This document shows, piece by piece, positions 47,179 to 59,680 of a stretch of DNA of 64,000 nt. Every line of letters begins with the position of its first letter. The first letter of the stretch is position 1. The stretch covers positions 248,001 to 312,000 of the forward strand of contig JAOCPU010000008.1 in assembly GCA_035772785.1 (NCBI GenBank), read 5' to 3'. This DNA comes from Phlebiopsis flavidoalba. Its lineage: Eukaryota; Basidiomycota; Agaricomycetes; Polyporales; Phanerochaetaceae. A model generated the notes under the pieces. It did not search any database. It saw only the letters and a program-made list of their open reading frames with translations, and was not told the DNA's origin. A program made the translations under genes and the position numbers.

Positions 47179-47730
47179 GGTCCCGTGCCGCGGGTATACT
47201 GTATACCGCGTGTTGTGCATTTTTTCCTGCGCGCATCGACGATTTTTTTCGCTCTCGTGTCTGGACTTTTTTCGTTTTATCGTGTTCTGGAATCGGGTAG
47301 TGTAGTACGCAGATTACCCTTGTATCGCTTTTTAATGTGTACTCACTTGTGGAATTGGTCTGTCTGTTTGGGTTGGAAAACACACTGTACTTGTACGTAT
47401 CTGTACTAGAGTCAATCCAGCGATTGTTTCCTCTGTTTAGCTCTGTGGGTGCACTCCTTGGGTCTTGCTTGAATGCCGTAAACAGTCCTCGATAAAAAAC
47501 ACCGCAACCGCAACTGCACATCCGAGGACATGCGCGCTTGCGCCGCTCACATACGGAGAGGCGCCCAAGGACCAAAATCCTATTGATGGCTGGCGCCAGT
47601 CCCCCACTTCTAACCCTGCTCTCCCCCCTCATCCTCCCCCAGACGTTCATTCTTTGCCTCTCCCGCCTTCTGCTGCCCAGGGTACGACACGGCTGGTCAT
47701 TGAAACATACTGCCGTAACCCGGCGCCGAG
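47179..47730. other. intergenic, T-rich
   Basis: T-rich 3' region of the zinc-finger gene (TTTTTTCCTGCG, TTTTTTTCGCTC near 47220-47260), then the promoter of the deubiquitinase gene. Weakly coding-like frames near 47580-47720 may be part of the deubiquitinase N-terminus. Confidence 0.4.
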
Positions 47731-50134
47731 GATGCTCGCGGGCCCCCCTTCAATCAACCTCTGCATTCAACACGACCACCCCGATATTAGCACCCAGTAC
47801 CCGCCCGCCAAAGACCTCCAAGCGTTCAACGCGCTGTTTGCCACCTCCTATCGAGTTCGTCAAAGGGTCATCTACCGGCACGATTGCGCCCGGGGGATGG
47901 CAAGTACCAGCCCATCAACGCGGAGAGCACCGTTAGAGGACGCGAACGTCAGTTCCCCGCCGCGCGTGCTCTAGACCCTCTGCGCTTCCAACTGACTGCC
48001 TCGGGGCGCATCTAGGCTGATGAGTCCGCGCAGGGCTCCCCCTGCGGGCTCGCGCGCCACTCCGAGCAAAGCCCAGGCAGCCAAGCAGCCGCAGGACGGT
48101 GGCCAGTACATCAAAGTCTCTCTACCCCGGCGCGATAGACATGGCCTGGCCCGACAAAGGTCACCAGAGGCTGTGGTTTCGCCAACACCCGGGAACACAT
48201 GCTTCCTCAACAGCGCATTGCAGTGTCTCGACTCCATACGCCACCTCGTCCTGCGCGTATTGATCAAGCACGGGGCGCAGTGATCACTGTCAGCCCAAAC
48301 ACGCTCCACACACCTCGGTATCTCGCTGACATGCTTGGTTTACAGGTCAAGTCTCCAAAGGCGCGTATCTGTATGGCGTGTTAGTATGCGCGCGACCTTG
48401 CAACTGCCAGCTTTAATTCTAAGCATTCGATGGTCCCGTATCAAATCTCGAGGAGCCTACACAGTGGGTATAGGGCATGTCGTGTACATGCCCCTGCTGA
48501 CATACGCTTTGATAGATATTGCCAGACAATGCGTAAAGGAAGACAGGAGGACTCGCATGAGTTCCTGCGGTATGCAGTGGACGCGCTCCAAAAGTCTTGT
48601 GTTTAGCAGGCCACCCCACAGTAAGCGGGCCATACTCTGGTCTCGCGGCGTGTGTGACTGACTCTGCTGCAGGAAAATAGACCCAAAGCTTGCAGAAACA
48701 ACATGGGTACATAAAATACATTCGCTGGACGACTTCGCTCGCGGGTCACATGTCTGTCATGTGGCTATCAACAGTGATACATTCGACCGCATACTAGACC
48801 TCAGTATAGGACATCTATGGCGTCAACAACCTTCGAGATGCCTTGCGAAAGTTTGTTGCTGTGTTGACCACCTACGGGGTGCAGACAAGTACAAGTGTGA
48901 CAAGTAAGCTTCCCATAGTTGTTCTAGGATTCGCAAGCTTAAGATATGATAGATGCAAGAAGCACGTCACCGCGGACAAACAGTTCACCGTGCATGAGGC
49001 TCCTATGGTGCTCACCACCGTTCATCTCAAGCGTTTTCTCTCCCATGGGGACGCAAGATCGGGCACCCTATACGATACGACGAGCGTCTTGCTCTGCAAC
49101 CGGTGATGAGTGAGGGCTCGCACGGGACCCACGTATTCACTCTTTCGGCGTCGTGCTCTCCCACGCTGGCGGTGGGGCCTAATTCAGGGCACTATTACGC
49201 CCATCGTGTGAAGGACGCGCGAGCGGGGCAGTGGTACGAGTTATGAATGACGAACGCTCGGTCAGCAGGCACCCCGGGGCGCCGCTGGGGATGAAGAACG
49301 CATACATCCTGTTCTACATCCGCGACAAGGGGCAGGCGCTGGAGGCCGCCGTGGGGCGTGCCGGGCGGAAGGAGCCCATGCTCCCGCAGCGGGGACGGGC
49401 GTGGGGGGTGTGACGGCGGGGATTGAAGAGGCACCGCAAGAGGGTGGAGAGCCGAGGACGAGGGCGAGGCGGAGGAGAGGAGGCGGCGCCGCCCGAGGCA
49501 GCAGAAACGCTTCCACTCGGGCCGCCTTGCTTGCCCCCCCCGCGCGCAGATCGAGTCCTGCGGCGAAACCAAAGTCGTGAACCCCCAGGCGGGGCGGCGC
49601 TGAAGCGCGCGCAAAATCGAGCGGCGGGGCGGGGTGGCCTGTGAGCAAGGCGTCCCACGCCCGCGAAGCCCACCGTCGCCCGCGCATTCTCAGCCTCGCT
49701 CTCGCAGTACGCGGACGACGACGAGTGTCCGACGACGACATTGGCGAGCGCATGGATACCAGGGTCCCGCGGCTGCCTGCGTCTGCGCCGGCGGAAAACC
49801 AGAGTCCAGTCCTCTACAGAGCCGATCTTCCCCTCCCCGACGCCCGCCTCGACGCCCCGCCGCCGCGCCCGCGGCGATCAAGCCCATCGCGCCCGAGTCG
49901 TTCTACGCCTCTGCGTCGGCCAAGGGCAAGGAGAGCGCGAGGGAGGGCGCCGGCAGCCCGACGGCGCAGTATGCGCGGAGCCCGCTGAAGCACAACAACA
50001 ACTCGCCGGGCCGGCGGAAGAGCAGGTGGAATGTCAGAGGCGGGAACAGCCCGTTCAGCCGCGTCACGGGGGGCAATAACCTCAATACGCCCAAGACGAA
50101 GGGGCGGTTCATGAGGGGGAGAGGAAAGTGGTGA
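47731..50134 (+). CDS. ubiquitin carboxyl-terminal hydrolase, USP/UBP family
   Basis: Cysteine protease that removes ubiquitin. N-terminal linker LPPIEFVKGSSTGTIAPGG and PINAEST, then the Cys box NPGNTCFLNSALQCL (48187-48225; the Cys in NTCFLN is the nucleophile), IKHGA, GAYCMAC, EDSHEFLRYAVDALQKSC (48545-48600, the QEDxxEFL motif), HLRGADKYKCDK, CKKHV..KQFTVHEAPMVLT.HLKRF (48958-49035) and the His box GVVLSHAGG..NSGHYYAHVKD (49155-49215), then WYE.NDE and NAYILFYIR. A long, basic, disordered tail ends FMRGRGKW-stop. Layout matches USP36/42-like enzymes. Key Cys and His are present across frames. The start is uncertain. Confidence 0.85.
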
Positions 50135-50694
50135 ACGCGTTGTTGTTCCTCGGTGAGTGGTGGTGGTTTTACGGAGAGTCGGTGCTGTCGGAACGCAGGT
50201 TTGTGCGTGATGCATTCGCAAAGTACTTTATTGTTGTGTAATAGAACCGTCGCTGTAGTTGTGTGCGTTGCAAAGCTCAATCAATCCCGTCGCATTGGAC
50301 GCTTTTTCTCTTGTACTCAAAGGGCCCGCCTCGTTTTATGCACTTTGCGCAAAGAAGCCCTCACACATGGGTGGGCCGTCTGCCGCGAATTTGTTGCCGG
50401 CAGCCTGACGAAAGCTCAGGTAGGAACGACCTCTGACCCTTGCATCTAGATCTCCCCTTGCACATCACCCCCTCTTCGCGCACTCTCCGTCGCTGATGCC
50501 GCGTGTGCGTGCGTGCTTTGTGTAAGTAGATCTACATTTGTAATTGGCTCTTCTGTGTAAGTACATCCCCCGAGTATATGTTATCCCGTTGTGCCGTGAT
50601 CAACATCCGATAAATTGAGCGAAAATAGATAGGTAGGTTGGTAGTTAGGTTTTTGATTGTGTGCGTGCCGGGAGAAGAGCGACAAGGATTGCCA
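50135..50694. other. convergent spacer between deubiquitinase and GTP cyclohydrolase II genes
   Basis: Two genes end towards each other here. GT-rich and T-rich 3'-UTR-like sequence; no gene is recognised. Confidence 0.45.
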
Positions 50695-52302
50695 CTACTC
50701 GTCCTCGTCTTTCTCCGGCGTGCGCGATGAGCGGCAGATGTGGGCCCATCCGGAGCACCTTTGTTGCGCAGATACCGTCCCAGATCCTCGCCGTTACACC
50801 CGCCGCCGCCGCCAATCATCGTCGCCCCCTGGCGCTCTTGCCCGTCAGCTGCTGCTGCTGCGGGGGCGCCGTGCGGGGCGCATGGGGTGGCGCGTGGCGT
50901 CGTGCTGGCGGCAGGCCCAGCTGCGGGGCACCATCGGCACGCGCTCCGCGACGGCCCGCGATGCCCCTCGTCGCGAGCGCGCGCATTCTTGTCGGGGTTG
51001 TTCGTGAGCACGCGCGCGCCGCGCCGATGACAGATGCTCAAGGCCGAGGTCGCGCAGGATCGCCGCCGCGATCCCGTACCCGCGCTCGTCCGCGCCGTGC
51101 CCGAGCAGCAGGTTCGCGGTGACGGTGTCGTGGCCGAGGTCCTGCAGGTTGTACTGCGCGGATCTTGGAGAGCAGCCCGATGCCGCGCCCTTCCTGCCGC
51201 AGGTAGATCACCGCGCGCCGCGCCCCGGGATCGTCGTGCTCGGCGCGCCGCCGTGCGACGGCACCGCTGGCATGGGGCTGCGGAGATTCTGCCGGATCGC
51301 CTCGTCGAGCTTGCCTCGCCGCAGTCGCAGCGCATGCTGCCGATGGTCCTCCCGCCCGTTGGTGAAGCATTCCGAGTGCAGCGCGGCGGATGAGCGGTGC
51401 GGGGATGTCGCCGCGTGCTGATTGTGGCTGCTGGAGGGTGACGATGGGGGGGAGGAAGGTTTCGACTGCGGACGCCTGTGGAGAGACGGCCGGTATATGC
51501 GCCACGGGTGATACGCTCCATGGCGGTTTCGGTTGGGGCTCCATACGGCGTCGAGCGAGCGGCTCCGTATTGGCGGTACGAGGGCCTGCGCAGACGCCTC
51601 CGAGAACTGTGCGGGGTCGACGACGATGGCCAGGTGCTCCTTCGGTCCGTGGTTGTTGTGGGTACAAGATGCAGGAAACACAGGCGGCCGTGTTGGCGGC
51701 GTCGGCAACGCGGTGTCTGTGCGCGCCATGCATTTCACCTCGAGAGGCGCGGACTTGTCGGCTGTGGGGAAAGCGGTGGGTCGCTGGGAATGGGAGACCG
51801 ATGGCGAGGACGTGACAGAGAAGACGGGCCTCCTGCGAGGTCCGGAGTTACCCGTAGGCGAGCCCTGCAGCGGCGTTAGCTGAGAGAATGCGCACGACTG
51901 TTACGGCGCGTGCGCACCTCGGGGGTCTGCTCGTCCACCGCGAGCCCCTCTCGCTTCAGCCGCTGGGCTCCGCGGCTCCTGCCTGCTCACGTACTGGAGA
52001 CGGGGCTTGGGCTGGCCGGCGTGGCCTCGCAGGCTCGGCCTGCCACTTTGCTGCAGTTCACATATGCGCCCTCGGCGCGCGGGTCCCCGACGGCGGGGAA
52101 GAAGTCGTGTGCGTAGTGGTTGCGGGGGTGAACCTGGGGGCCGGACGAGTAGACGGCCGCGAGCATTGACGGGTCGAGGTCTGCGTCACGTCGCTTGAGC
52201 CCGTGTTTCGCGACCGGCAGGTCGGGCGAGGTGAGGAAAGTCGAGAAGGGCGAGGTCGGACATGCCGAAGTCGATGCCCTGGAGATCGTTGTGGAGGGTC
52301 AT
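50695..52302 (-). CDS. RIB1: GTP cyclohydrolase II (first step of riboflavin synthesis) with N-terminal extension
   Basis: Converts GTP to 2,5-diamino-6-ribosylamino-4-pyrimidinone 5'-phosphate, formate and pyrophosphate. N-terminal extension of about 130 residues, low complexity: [51 protein letters not shown]. Then [45 protein letters not shown] and [14 protein letters not shown]. The catalytic core follows: HSECFTN and MRCDCGE (Zn-binding Cys residues), [19 protein letters not shown] (GTP-binding/catalytic loop, about 51160-51220), LTNNPDK and GRYLRNK. The end is near 50695 (acidic KDEDE-like tail) or slightly further. Several frameshifts fall between blocks, but all signature Cys residues and the GRGIGL loop are readable. 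Confidence 0.85.
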
Positions 52303-53460
52303 GCTGTCGTGGTCGGGCGACAAGCAGGGGGGACAGGCGGTGGCGGCAGGTGTGGTGGGTATTAGCGGTAGGTAAAATGAGCCATGGGTATTTATTTGCA
52401 GGCCTTCGGTCGGAGGACCGCGTTACGGGTCACGCAATCCATCCGAGCCTTTTCACGGGCGCCCGAGTCACGCCTGCTGACTCAGCGTCTGACCTCGTCC
52501 TCGTCGCTCTGACCAACGCTGCCGCCCTCGTCCTCGTCAGACTGCCCGACACATTTGCTGACATTCGAGCGTTTTTTTCCTCCGCGACGCCCTTGCCAGG
52601 CCGGCTGCTCAAAACGGTTCAGGCCAGGGCGCAGTGGGGCCTTGGCCTCGGGCGCACCAGCACCGTCTTTCCACTGGCCGTCGCTCGCTGGCCGACATAT
52701 TCCGAGCCGCCGTGTGGGACATGTAGCCGGGGATGTGCGGCGCCCACGTTGGCACGCCAGGACCCGGGTAGCTTGTCAACGGCAGAGGCCCTGAAACGAC
52801 GGGCGCGACAAGTCAGCATGCGCTCCGAGGCGACGTTCCTCCAGCCCTGCCACAGCACATTGACAATGAGACCTTGGTGAATGTGGGTGTCTTGGCGAAT
52901 AGCGAGAAGGCGCGATCATGAAGAGGCGAAATGAGTGAGGAGACCGGGGCTATTTTGACCGCAACCAGGGAATAGACATGTCTGGGTATATTTTTGTAGC
53001 ACAGCTGCACACTATACACTATGGCTATGTTCTTGTGGTTCGCTGTAGCTATCGAGACCAGAAGTTGGAGTGCGGTTCTCCTCTCGTTTCTCCGCGCGGG
53101 GGAAACGCGGTGGCAAAGCGCGGGTTCTGCAACTCTATCCCTATTAAAGTCTATAAACGAACTCGCGTACCTGTTTCGGGTGCCCGTCTTTCCCTGCGCT
53201 GTCGGGTGTGGGTATGTATATAACATTGTGGGTGCTCGCAGCGAGCTCGACACGACAGCGGACGACGACGGGAGGCCATGTCGCGCGCCCTCCCGACGGG
53301 GCGCGGGCGAATCAATCTCGTGTTGGTCAAATTTAGATTGGAGAAATGGTCGGGCGCTTGCGGGGCATGGGGGGTCGCCCGTGTCTAATTCTATCGCTGT
53401 TCTCGTTCTCAAGCTCCTGCGCAAGTCGGCATATGGGCCTGCCTCGTCCATCATGCTGAT
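52303..53460. other. intergenic, no recognised gene
   Basis: Upstream of GTP cyclohydrolase II on the minus strand and of an unknown plus-strand gene. Long frames on both strands (about 52440-52880 plus, 53466-52813 minus) overlap and have no motif. Confidence 0.35.
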
Positions 53461-54823
53461 ACCCATCTAGCAAATCTTGCCTCCGCCCACCACCACCACC
53501 GAGCTCAGTGCTCGCTCACCACCCCAGACGACGTGCTCATGCGGGCCATGGCTATGGCCTCGCTCACTCTCTGCTGGCTCCTACCGTGAGTTTTCTGCGG
53601 CATGATTTCCCCCTGGGGAGAACAAACTTACCGGCTGCACAGATACGTCTGGGCAGAGTTTGACAGCAACAGTAGCTCTGCTGCCTCGAGCTGCCTGAGC
53701 GTTGCTGCTCGCAAAAGCTCGACTGCTGCGCATGGCATGGCCAGGCCAGATGGCGCAGCGGCCTCGACGTCCACTACGCTATTTATCTCCCAACCCCCAC
53801 ACGACCTACTTCAGTGACTTCATCCAGCAAGTCCCATGTACCAACGCGCGGAGCGAACCCAAAAACGGCGGCGGCGGCACGCACCGCCCCCACCTCGTGA
53901 CCCTCATCCTCGACCACCTTTACCGTGCGCCCTTCTCACCCCCACATCCTACCTGCCCTCCCGTCGCCCGAGCAGGCCCCACAAACACCCACAACCGCCC
54001 CAACGACCCCCAAGCCGCATCACCACCGCCCACACCCACCGGGAGCAACGTGAGTATGGACTCATCGTCGGCATCGGTCTTCGCGCTGCTGCGGCGGGAT
54101 CGCAGGCTTCTTAATGCTCTTCGCACTCCGGCCGGCTGTCTGCCACAGCTGGCGGCGCACGCCCGATCACACTGCGCGACCGCACCCCACGCGCCACCAG
54201 CGACCGACGGGACCTTTTTTTGGCGCCTAACGTATCCCTCTCGACGCAGCAGCTCTTGCCGAGAGGGAGGATGCTGGCCGAGCGCTGAGGAACTCGAGCG
54301 GGTCTGCGTCGTCGACGGCCGGAGTCCCTTCCGCAGCTGCGAGCCTCCGCCGGCCCCGCACCCCGACTTGGCTCTCTACCAGCCCGCGCCCTCGCTACGA
54401 ACGCGCGCACGTTCCGTTGGTCGCCGCTAGAGACGTTGTCCTTCCACGGCATGAGCGGCTACGCTGGCGCGAGGGACACGCCCTCCCATGGTCAGATTTT
54501 TTTTTTTAGTCCGGCGCCCACGAACGCCTCCGCCTTCACTTGTGTCACGCGCCTGTACAGTTTGCGCTCCCCCCGACGCTCCCGCCGCCGTCGCCGCCCG
54601 CCCCGACTTTTGGCAGCGGTCACGCGGTCAGAGACGAGCTGGAAGGGGCCCGCGGGGACGGTCGGCGCGAGATCGTGGAGCATCGGTATGTATTTATTGG
54701 GAACCGGCTGCGTCACTTGGACCTTGATATAACGGTGCCTGACGGCCCGGTATCCAACACGCCGCTCCATAGCACGGCTAAGCCGTCTGCGTCGCCACAC
54801 GCCGACCCGGCCTACTATAACTA
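53461..54823 (+). CDS. uncharacterised protein
   Basis: No family recognised. Protein-like blocks in order: DDVLMRAMAMASLTLCWLL (53529-53585), a GTGAGT donor and CACAG acceptor (about 53588-53641), YVWAEFDSNSSSAASSCLSVAARKSS, RPRRPLRYLSPNPHTTYFSDFIQQV (53760-53830), LVTLILDHLYRAPFSPPHP, MDSSSASVFALLRRDRRLLNALRTPAGCLPQLAAHA (54056-54165), REIVEHRYVFIGNRLRHLDLDI (54665-54730) and a C-terminal HADPAYYN-stop. These may be one spliced, frameshifted gene or two adjoining ones. A good donor/acceptor pair and block-wise coding character support expression; nothing indicates function. Confidence 0.38.
54484..54506. repeat. poly-T run
   Basis: About ten T in a row at 54497-54506 within the unknown gene. 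It may be an intronic polypyrimidine tract or a homopolymer error. Confidence 0.5.
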
Positions 54824-57800
54824 ATATTCGACTCGGACATTGTAGGAGTAATCGCAGGTTTCTATCTTTTTTTACTGCTGTTGTTTGCTTGTCTTCATTC
54901 GGGACACCTGTTTTTCTACAACACTCACAGCCTTACAGTAGAGAAACGCCTTACGCGCACACACACATAACATCCATTCTACATAGGTGCACCCAATGAG
55001 CATTTTCCACCGTGTGCTGCAAATCCCTCTTGCGGCGCAGTCGTGCATTGCATCTCACCGTGGGTGGCGCGCGACGCTGGGATCACGAAACGCACATCCG
55101 CGAAGCTGTAGGGGGCCGCAATCTGCACGCCGGCGGCCTCACAAAGGCTTCTTGTGCGCGCGCACGCATTGCTACCGTCTTGCTGGCACTTCTCACATCA
55201 GCAAACCATGCAACAATGCGCAAATGTCAAGGTCTACTCATGCCTTCTCTGCGCTGCGCTGCAGTGCTGCTTAAGCTTAGACTGCCCGCCCAAAAAAAAG
55301 AAGACGAGATGTGAAGCTTTGAAGCACAAAACAAAGAAAACGCGGAGCTTGTGTCGCCGTAGATAGACAGAGATAAACGTCCGATAACGTATGCATTCGG
55401 AATATTTTGCGCTGCAGTCGCGCACACGAGCAACGCGTCCGTCGCTGCGTCGGACTATAATCCCACAAGAACGCACGGTGGGAAACAGCCCCCGAGCGCG
55501 CCAGAGCGCGCCCCGCCGTAAATCTGGATCGGGCCGCGGTGCGCGATATGGTAACAGCTATGCCATTTAACAGGGAGACAGCGCGAAGCCAGCGGTCCCA
55601 ATGCACGCGTGACTGGCCGTCACACCAAACGACAGGTAGGCAGCCGAGCAACGTCAGTATGCAATCCGGGACCCCCCGAGGACCGTTCTGGCATCCGATT
55701 GACGTAGTTTTTCCACGGCGCATGCAACTCGTATAACGCGTTCGAGCCAGAGTAAATAATATACCAAACGGCAAGTGTACTCAGATAATCTACACTGGTC
55801 AAGTCATTACACGGCTGGAATTCTTATACCAATTCTGCAAGATTAAAACAATACACACAAGGATTGAACTTGGGGCCAAAATTTCCTGCGGCGGGGGGCC
55901 CAGCTGAGCGGATGTGGACATTGCGGAAGGAAATGTTGACGTGCAGACAAGAGGCTCCTCACTGTGCGCTGGTAGGATGCTTTTAGTGAGGTGGAGATTG
56001 TGGTTCAATCAATACATGATATTTGTCTATCGGTGGAACGAGACTTGAAACCGATAAATAGCACACAAAAACATCAAAGCTCGAGCTCCGGAGCTCTGCG
56101 CGCGCAAAATACGCAGAATATGGCGTCACGGATTTCAGTGCGGAAAGGCCAATGTACCAGATATACAAACTAACATCACAAACAAATATGACGCGGCGCG
56201 GGAGGCCCACAAATTTGAGCACTGTATGGCGCATGGCGCTGGTATCAGTTCACGCTGGATGCTCCGAATCTATTTAAATAGGTAATAAATAATGGTACTA
56301 AAAATAAATCATCTTAGACACAATCTCTATAGCATTTCGCTGAGAGCCCGATGTTGAGCTTGCTATGTCTCTTTCCTGCTCTTCTTGATTATTCTTTCTA
56401 CTAGTGCCCGCTTTGTCCCAGACGCTCGCGGTATTCGTTTGTCCTTTATTTGTTTCTGGTATGATGTTACCGCCCAAGTTCCTGTTTCATGTACGCCTTT
56501 TTTTTGCGATGGCCGACGTCAATAACCACGCACATTTTGCTCAAAGCTCTCTTGCAACTGGTCTGTTTGACGTTTTTACGAGCAAGGCTTCCCCTTGAGT
56601 CCCGTCTCGACCCCGCTCTCATCGCGCCCGTCACTCAGGCAAATGGTACTAGGTTTCCTGACAACAGAAGCATGCAAAAAAGCGTGAAAATCTCAGATGC
56701 ACATTATAAATAATATTAAAGGTGAAGGCATAGTTTCCTGACAGAAATGTGTCGCACAGAAGAAGTACAAAGTCACAATCACACCCCCGCAGCGCTGTAC
56801 GTGTCGCACACCCTCCGTCCTAAGAGATCATACATCATGCATCATGTGCGCGTCGGGCATACCTTGTTGTGGTTGCGCCGCAACACACTAAAATTGGGGT
56901 GGCCACGATTTCTTTTCATGGTGCTTGGTGCTCTGAGATGAGTACTTCAGTTTGCTTACTACAGACAGCCACAAAAATCGAAATGTCCATCACCATTGCA
57001 CGCATCAATAAACACAAAGCCGTCCTCGAGTCCCAAATTACTTACTAACACTGCTCGAATGCCGACCTTTCTTATTATGAGATTTTGTGGTGTGACGACC
57101 AGCCACAAAATTGAACCATCCCCCAGATTAACTTCATAATTTAAGCTACACAGTCACGTAAATGTTTAACTCATCCACCGCTACGCCACAAAGGCGTCAC
57201 CCCTCGGTCTCGCCCCGCGACACGCCGAAGGCCACTGGACGCCGAGCCGGAGTAAGTACAAGCATCATCGCTGCTGCATATCTCTCAATGCGCACAGAGT
57301 CGCACACGCGCCGTACCTTGCGATTGGCACTTCCTGACGTGCTCACGAGGGCGCGGCCCCGGTCCCGGGGTGTGCTCGCGACAGATGAGGGACGGGGCGT
57401 GGGAGGAACGAGCGGCTGGAGCACCCGTCAGCGATGCGCATGCACGGGGACACGAGCATTGGGGCAGGGAGACGTACCGGTTCAGGACGAGGCTCCCTTG
57501 AGTGCGCGGATCTCGCGGGGCGGATTTCCTCCGCCTCAGGGGGCAGCTGCGGCGGAGGCGAGGCCGCCCGGGGTTTTGTACCGGTAGCTCGAGCCCTTGT
57601 GCGGGGGAGGCTGTGTGGGTCAAGTCTGCGCGGAGATGTAGCCGGTTATGTTCGGAGAGTGGGGATTCTTGGGTGCTTTGTATGCTTGGGTGGCGCGGGC
57701 GGGGGGCCTGGGACTGGGCGGAGTGTAGTGTTGCTAGGGAGGATAGGAGGGGTGAGAGAGGCTGATCTGTGCTGGTCATCTTTCTGTGTTTGATGTACGA

Positions 57801-59680
57801 CCAGATTACTGTGTCGTGTCCTACCTCTGTTTTGCGAGAATAGAGGCGAGCTCGAAGAGTGTCTTATCCCAGAGGTTCGGTCTATGAATGCTCGACAAAC
57901 CCAGAAGTTGAGATATCACATGTCACAGACCTGATGGACAAACTCATGCCTCGAATCTACGCGTCTTCCTCTTCTCGCAGCCAGGGCAACCCTGGGTTCC
58001 TCTAGGAGGTGGAAAATAGCGTCCGCCCGTTGCACTTTGTCCTTCTTGGATGCTTAACTCCGCAACTTCGTTACACTATACCATAAAAAGAAGGAAATAA
58101 CGGCATTACGGCAAAAGACGGGATGTTATGGGGGATATCGTGTGCGAATGCTCCCCCGCGGCATTAACAACGTCGTTCGAGGGCACTCACTCCGGCAGGT
58201 GTTTGTATGCGGCCGGGGATCGTGTACGGCGGTGGCCGAGGGTAAAAAAAAGGCGAAAGCACCTCAAAGGTCATTTGCTTGTGATGCTTTCCAAGGATTC
58301 CAGTGACGACGGTGAGTTTCCCTAGTAGTGTTTTTTATGCGAACTGGAGTGGAGTGTCTGGCATGGAATGTTTTGTGCAATTCGTGGGTATATGAATTTC
58401 TGAGTGCAACGCGGCGAGTTAGTGGACAGTCACTTGGATTGAAAGTCATGGACCCACGAAATAGATCAAGAGTAAAGCAGCAGATCCCCCCGCAAACCAC
58501 GTTGTTATCCGCAGTATACCGACGAGTAGGGTCCGGTAGCCTTGACGGGAAGGTTGAGGGTACGTCCGCGGAGGAACGCTGGGCACCGGTTTCCTTGCGG
58601 CTTTAGCATGGTGTGATGGGGGTAAGTGGTGCACCGCGAGCGTGATCACCCTCTGAACGATGCGCACCATATCCCGCAGGTCATGGCTTTCTTATCCTCG
58701 CGGGCTATCGAGTTCCTTCTCCAACATGAACCTGCCGTTTGGCCGCGACTGTCCTGGTTGGAACAACTGCGGAGACGTCAGAAAGAGACCCTTGGCTCAA
58801 GCGTGGTAGCAGCTGCCGATCGGTCCTGCGCCGCAGGAGCGGCCGGGAGGTACGCTTTGGTCGGTGAAGACGCTTGACATTCCCGCCGTCCTAGTTGGTT
58901 GAACAACACGGTCTATGGATCGTGCGACTCGTTTACCTGCGGAGTTGGAGACGCTTGCTGCCTAACAGGTCAGAGACGAGCACGTAGAGCAGCATGGGGT
59001 ACCGACGACCGAACTATGCGTGGTCGACCTCGCAGATGCGGTGGTATAACCGAGCGTGCCGAGGCCGCCGTGGGGAACATCCGGGCAGGTGCGGGCACGC
59101 CAAAAGAAAGAAGGTTGCAACTACACCCATTTTGCATCGTTCGACGCGAACTAGGCACGGGAGTGTCTGTAATGATTCGCAACGTTTATCACAACAGTAC
59201 GCCATGTGGGCCTTAACCAGCGGATTCGGAACGCACGTCGACGGCAGACTTGGGCGTCGGTCGTGTTTATATAAGCCTCTGGCCGCGCGCCTTCGGCCGC
59301 GGTGCTTGGTTGGGGCATCTCGTTCCGACGACAGCATGGACCGTCAAGCACAGTGTCGACGAGAAGGCGCGGGCAGCGGCCTCCCCGCGGCCGGACGCAC
59401 CGGGACCGCAGTGCGAAGCCAGCGACGCGCAGGTTCAACTAAGTCGGGGGGGTTGGGCTGGGCTGCATTGTTCTTATGCCCGTGTATTGCGTCACAAGCA
59501 TATACCCTGCAGAACCACTATGGGCCCCAGGACGTTGCGGGAACGTAGCTGGGCATTCAGATATATTGTCGCGCGCGTACGAAAACGCGCATCTCTCGTC
59601 GGAGAAGATGAGTCGTTGTATTGTATGTGATAAAATCCCGGGTGCATATAATGCGATTGCTTAATTGATCGCGTCTTCCA
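54824..59680. other. gene-poor, AT-richer stretch
   Basis: Nearly 5 kb without any recognised domain. Composition from about 54.9 to 57.2 kb is clearly more AT-rich than the preceding genes, with AATAAA-like and TATTTAAATAGG motifs (about 56268-56285). Two frames, at 57162-57587 (MFNSSTATPQRRHPSVSPRDTPK..., Arg/Ala/Gly-rich) and 58683-58877 (MAFLSSRAIEFLLQHEPAVWP...), are the most protein-like but have no family signal. The 5' exon(s) of the M28 peptidase gene should lie towards the right end but could not be found. Confidence 0.35.
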
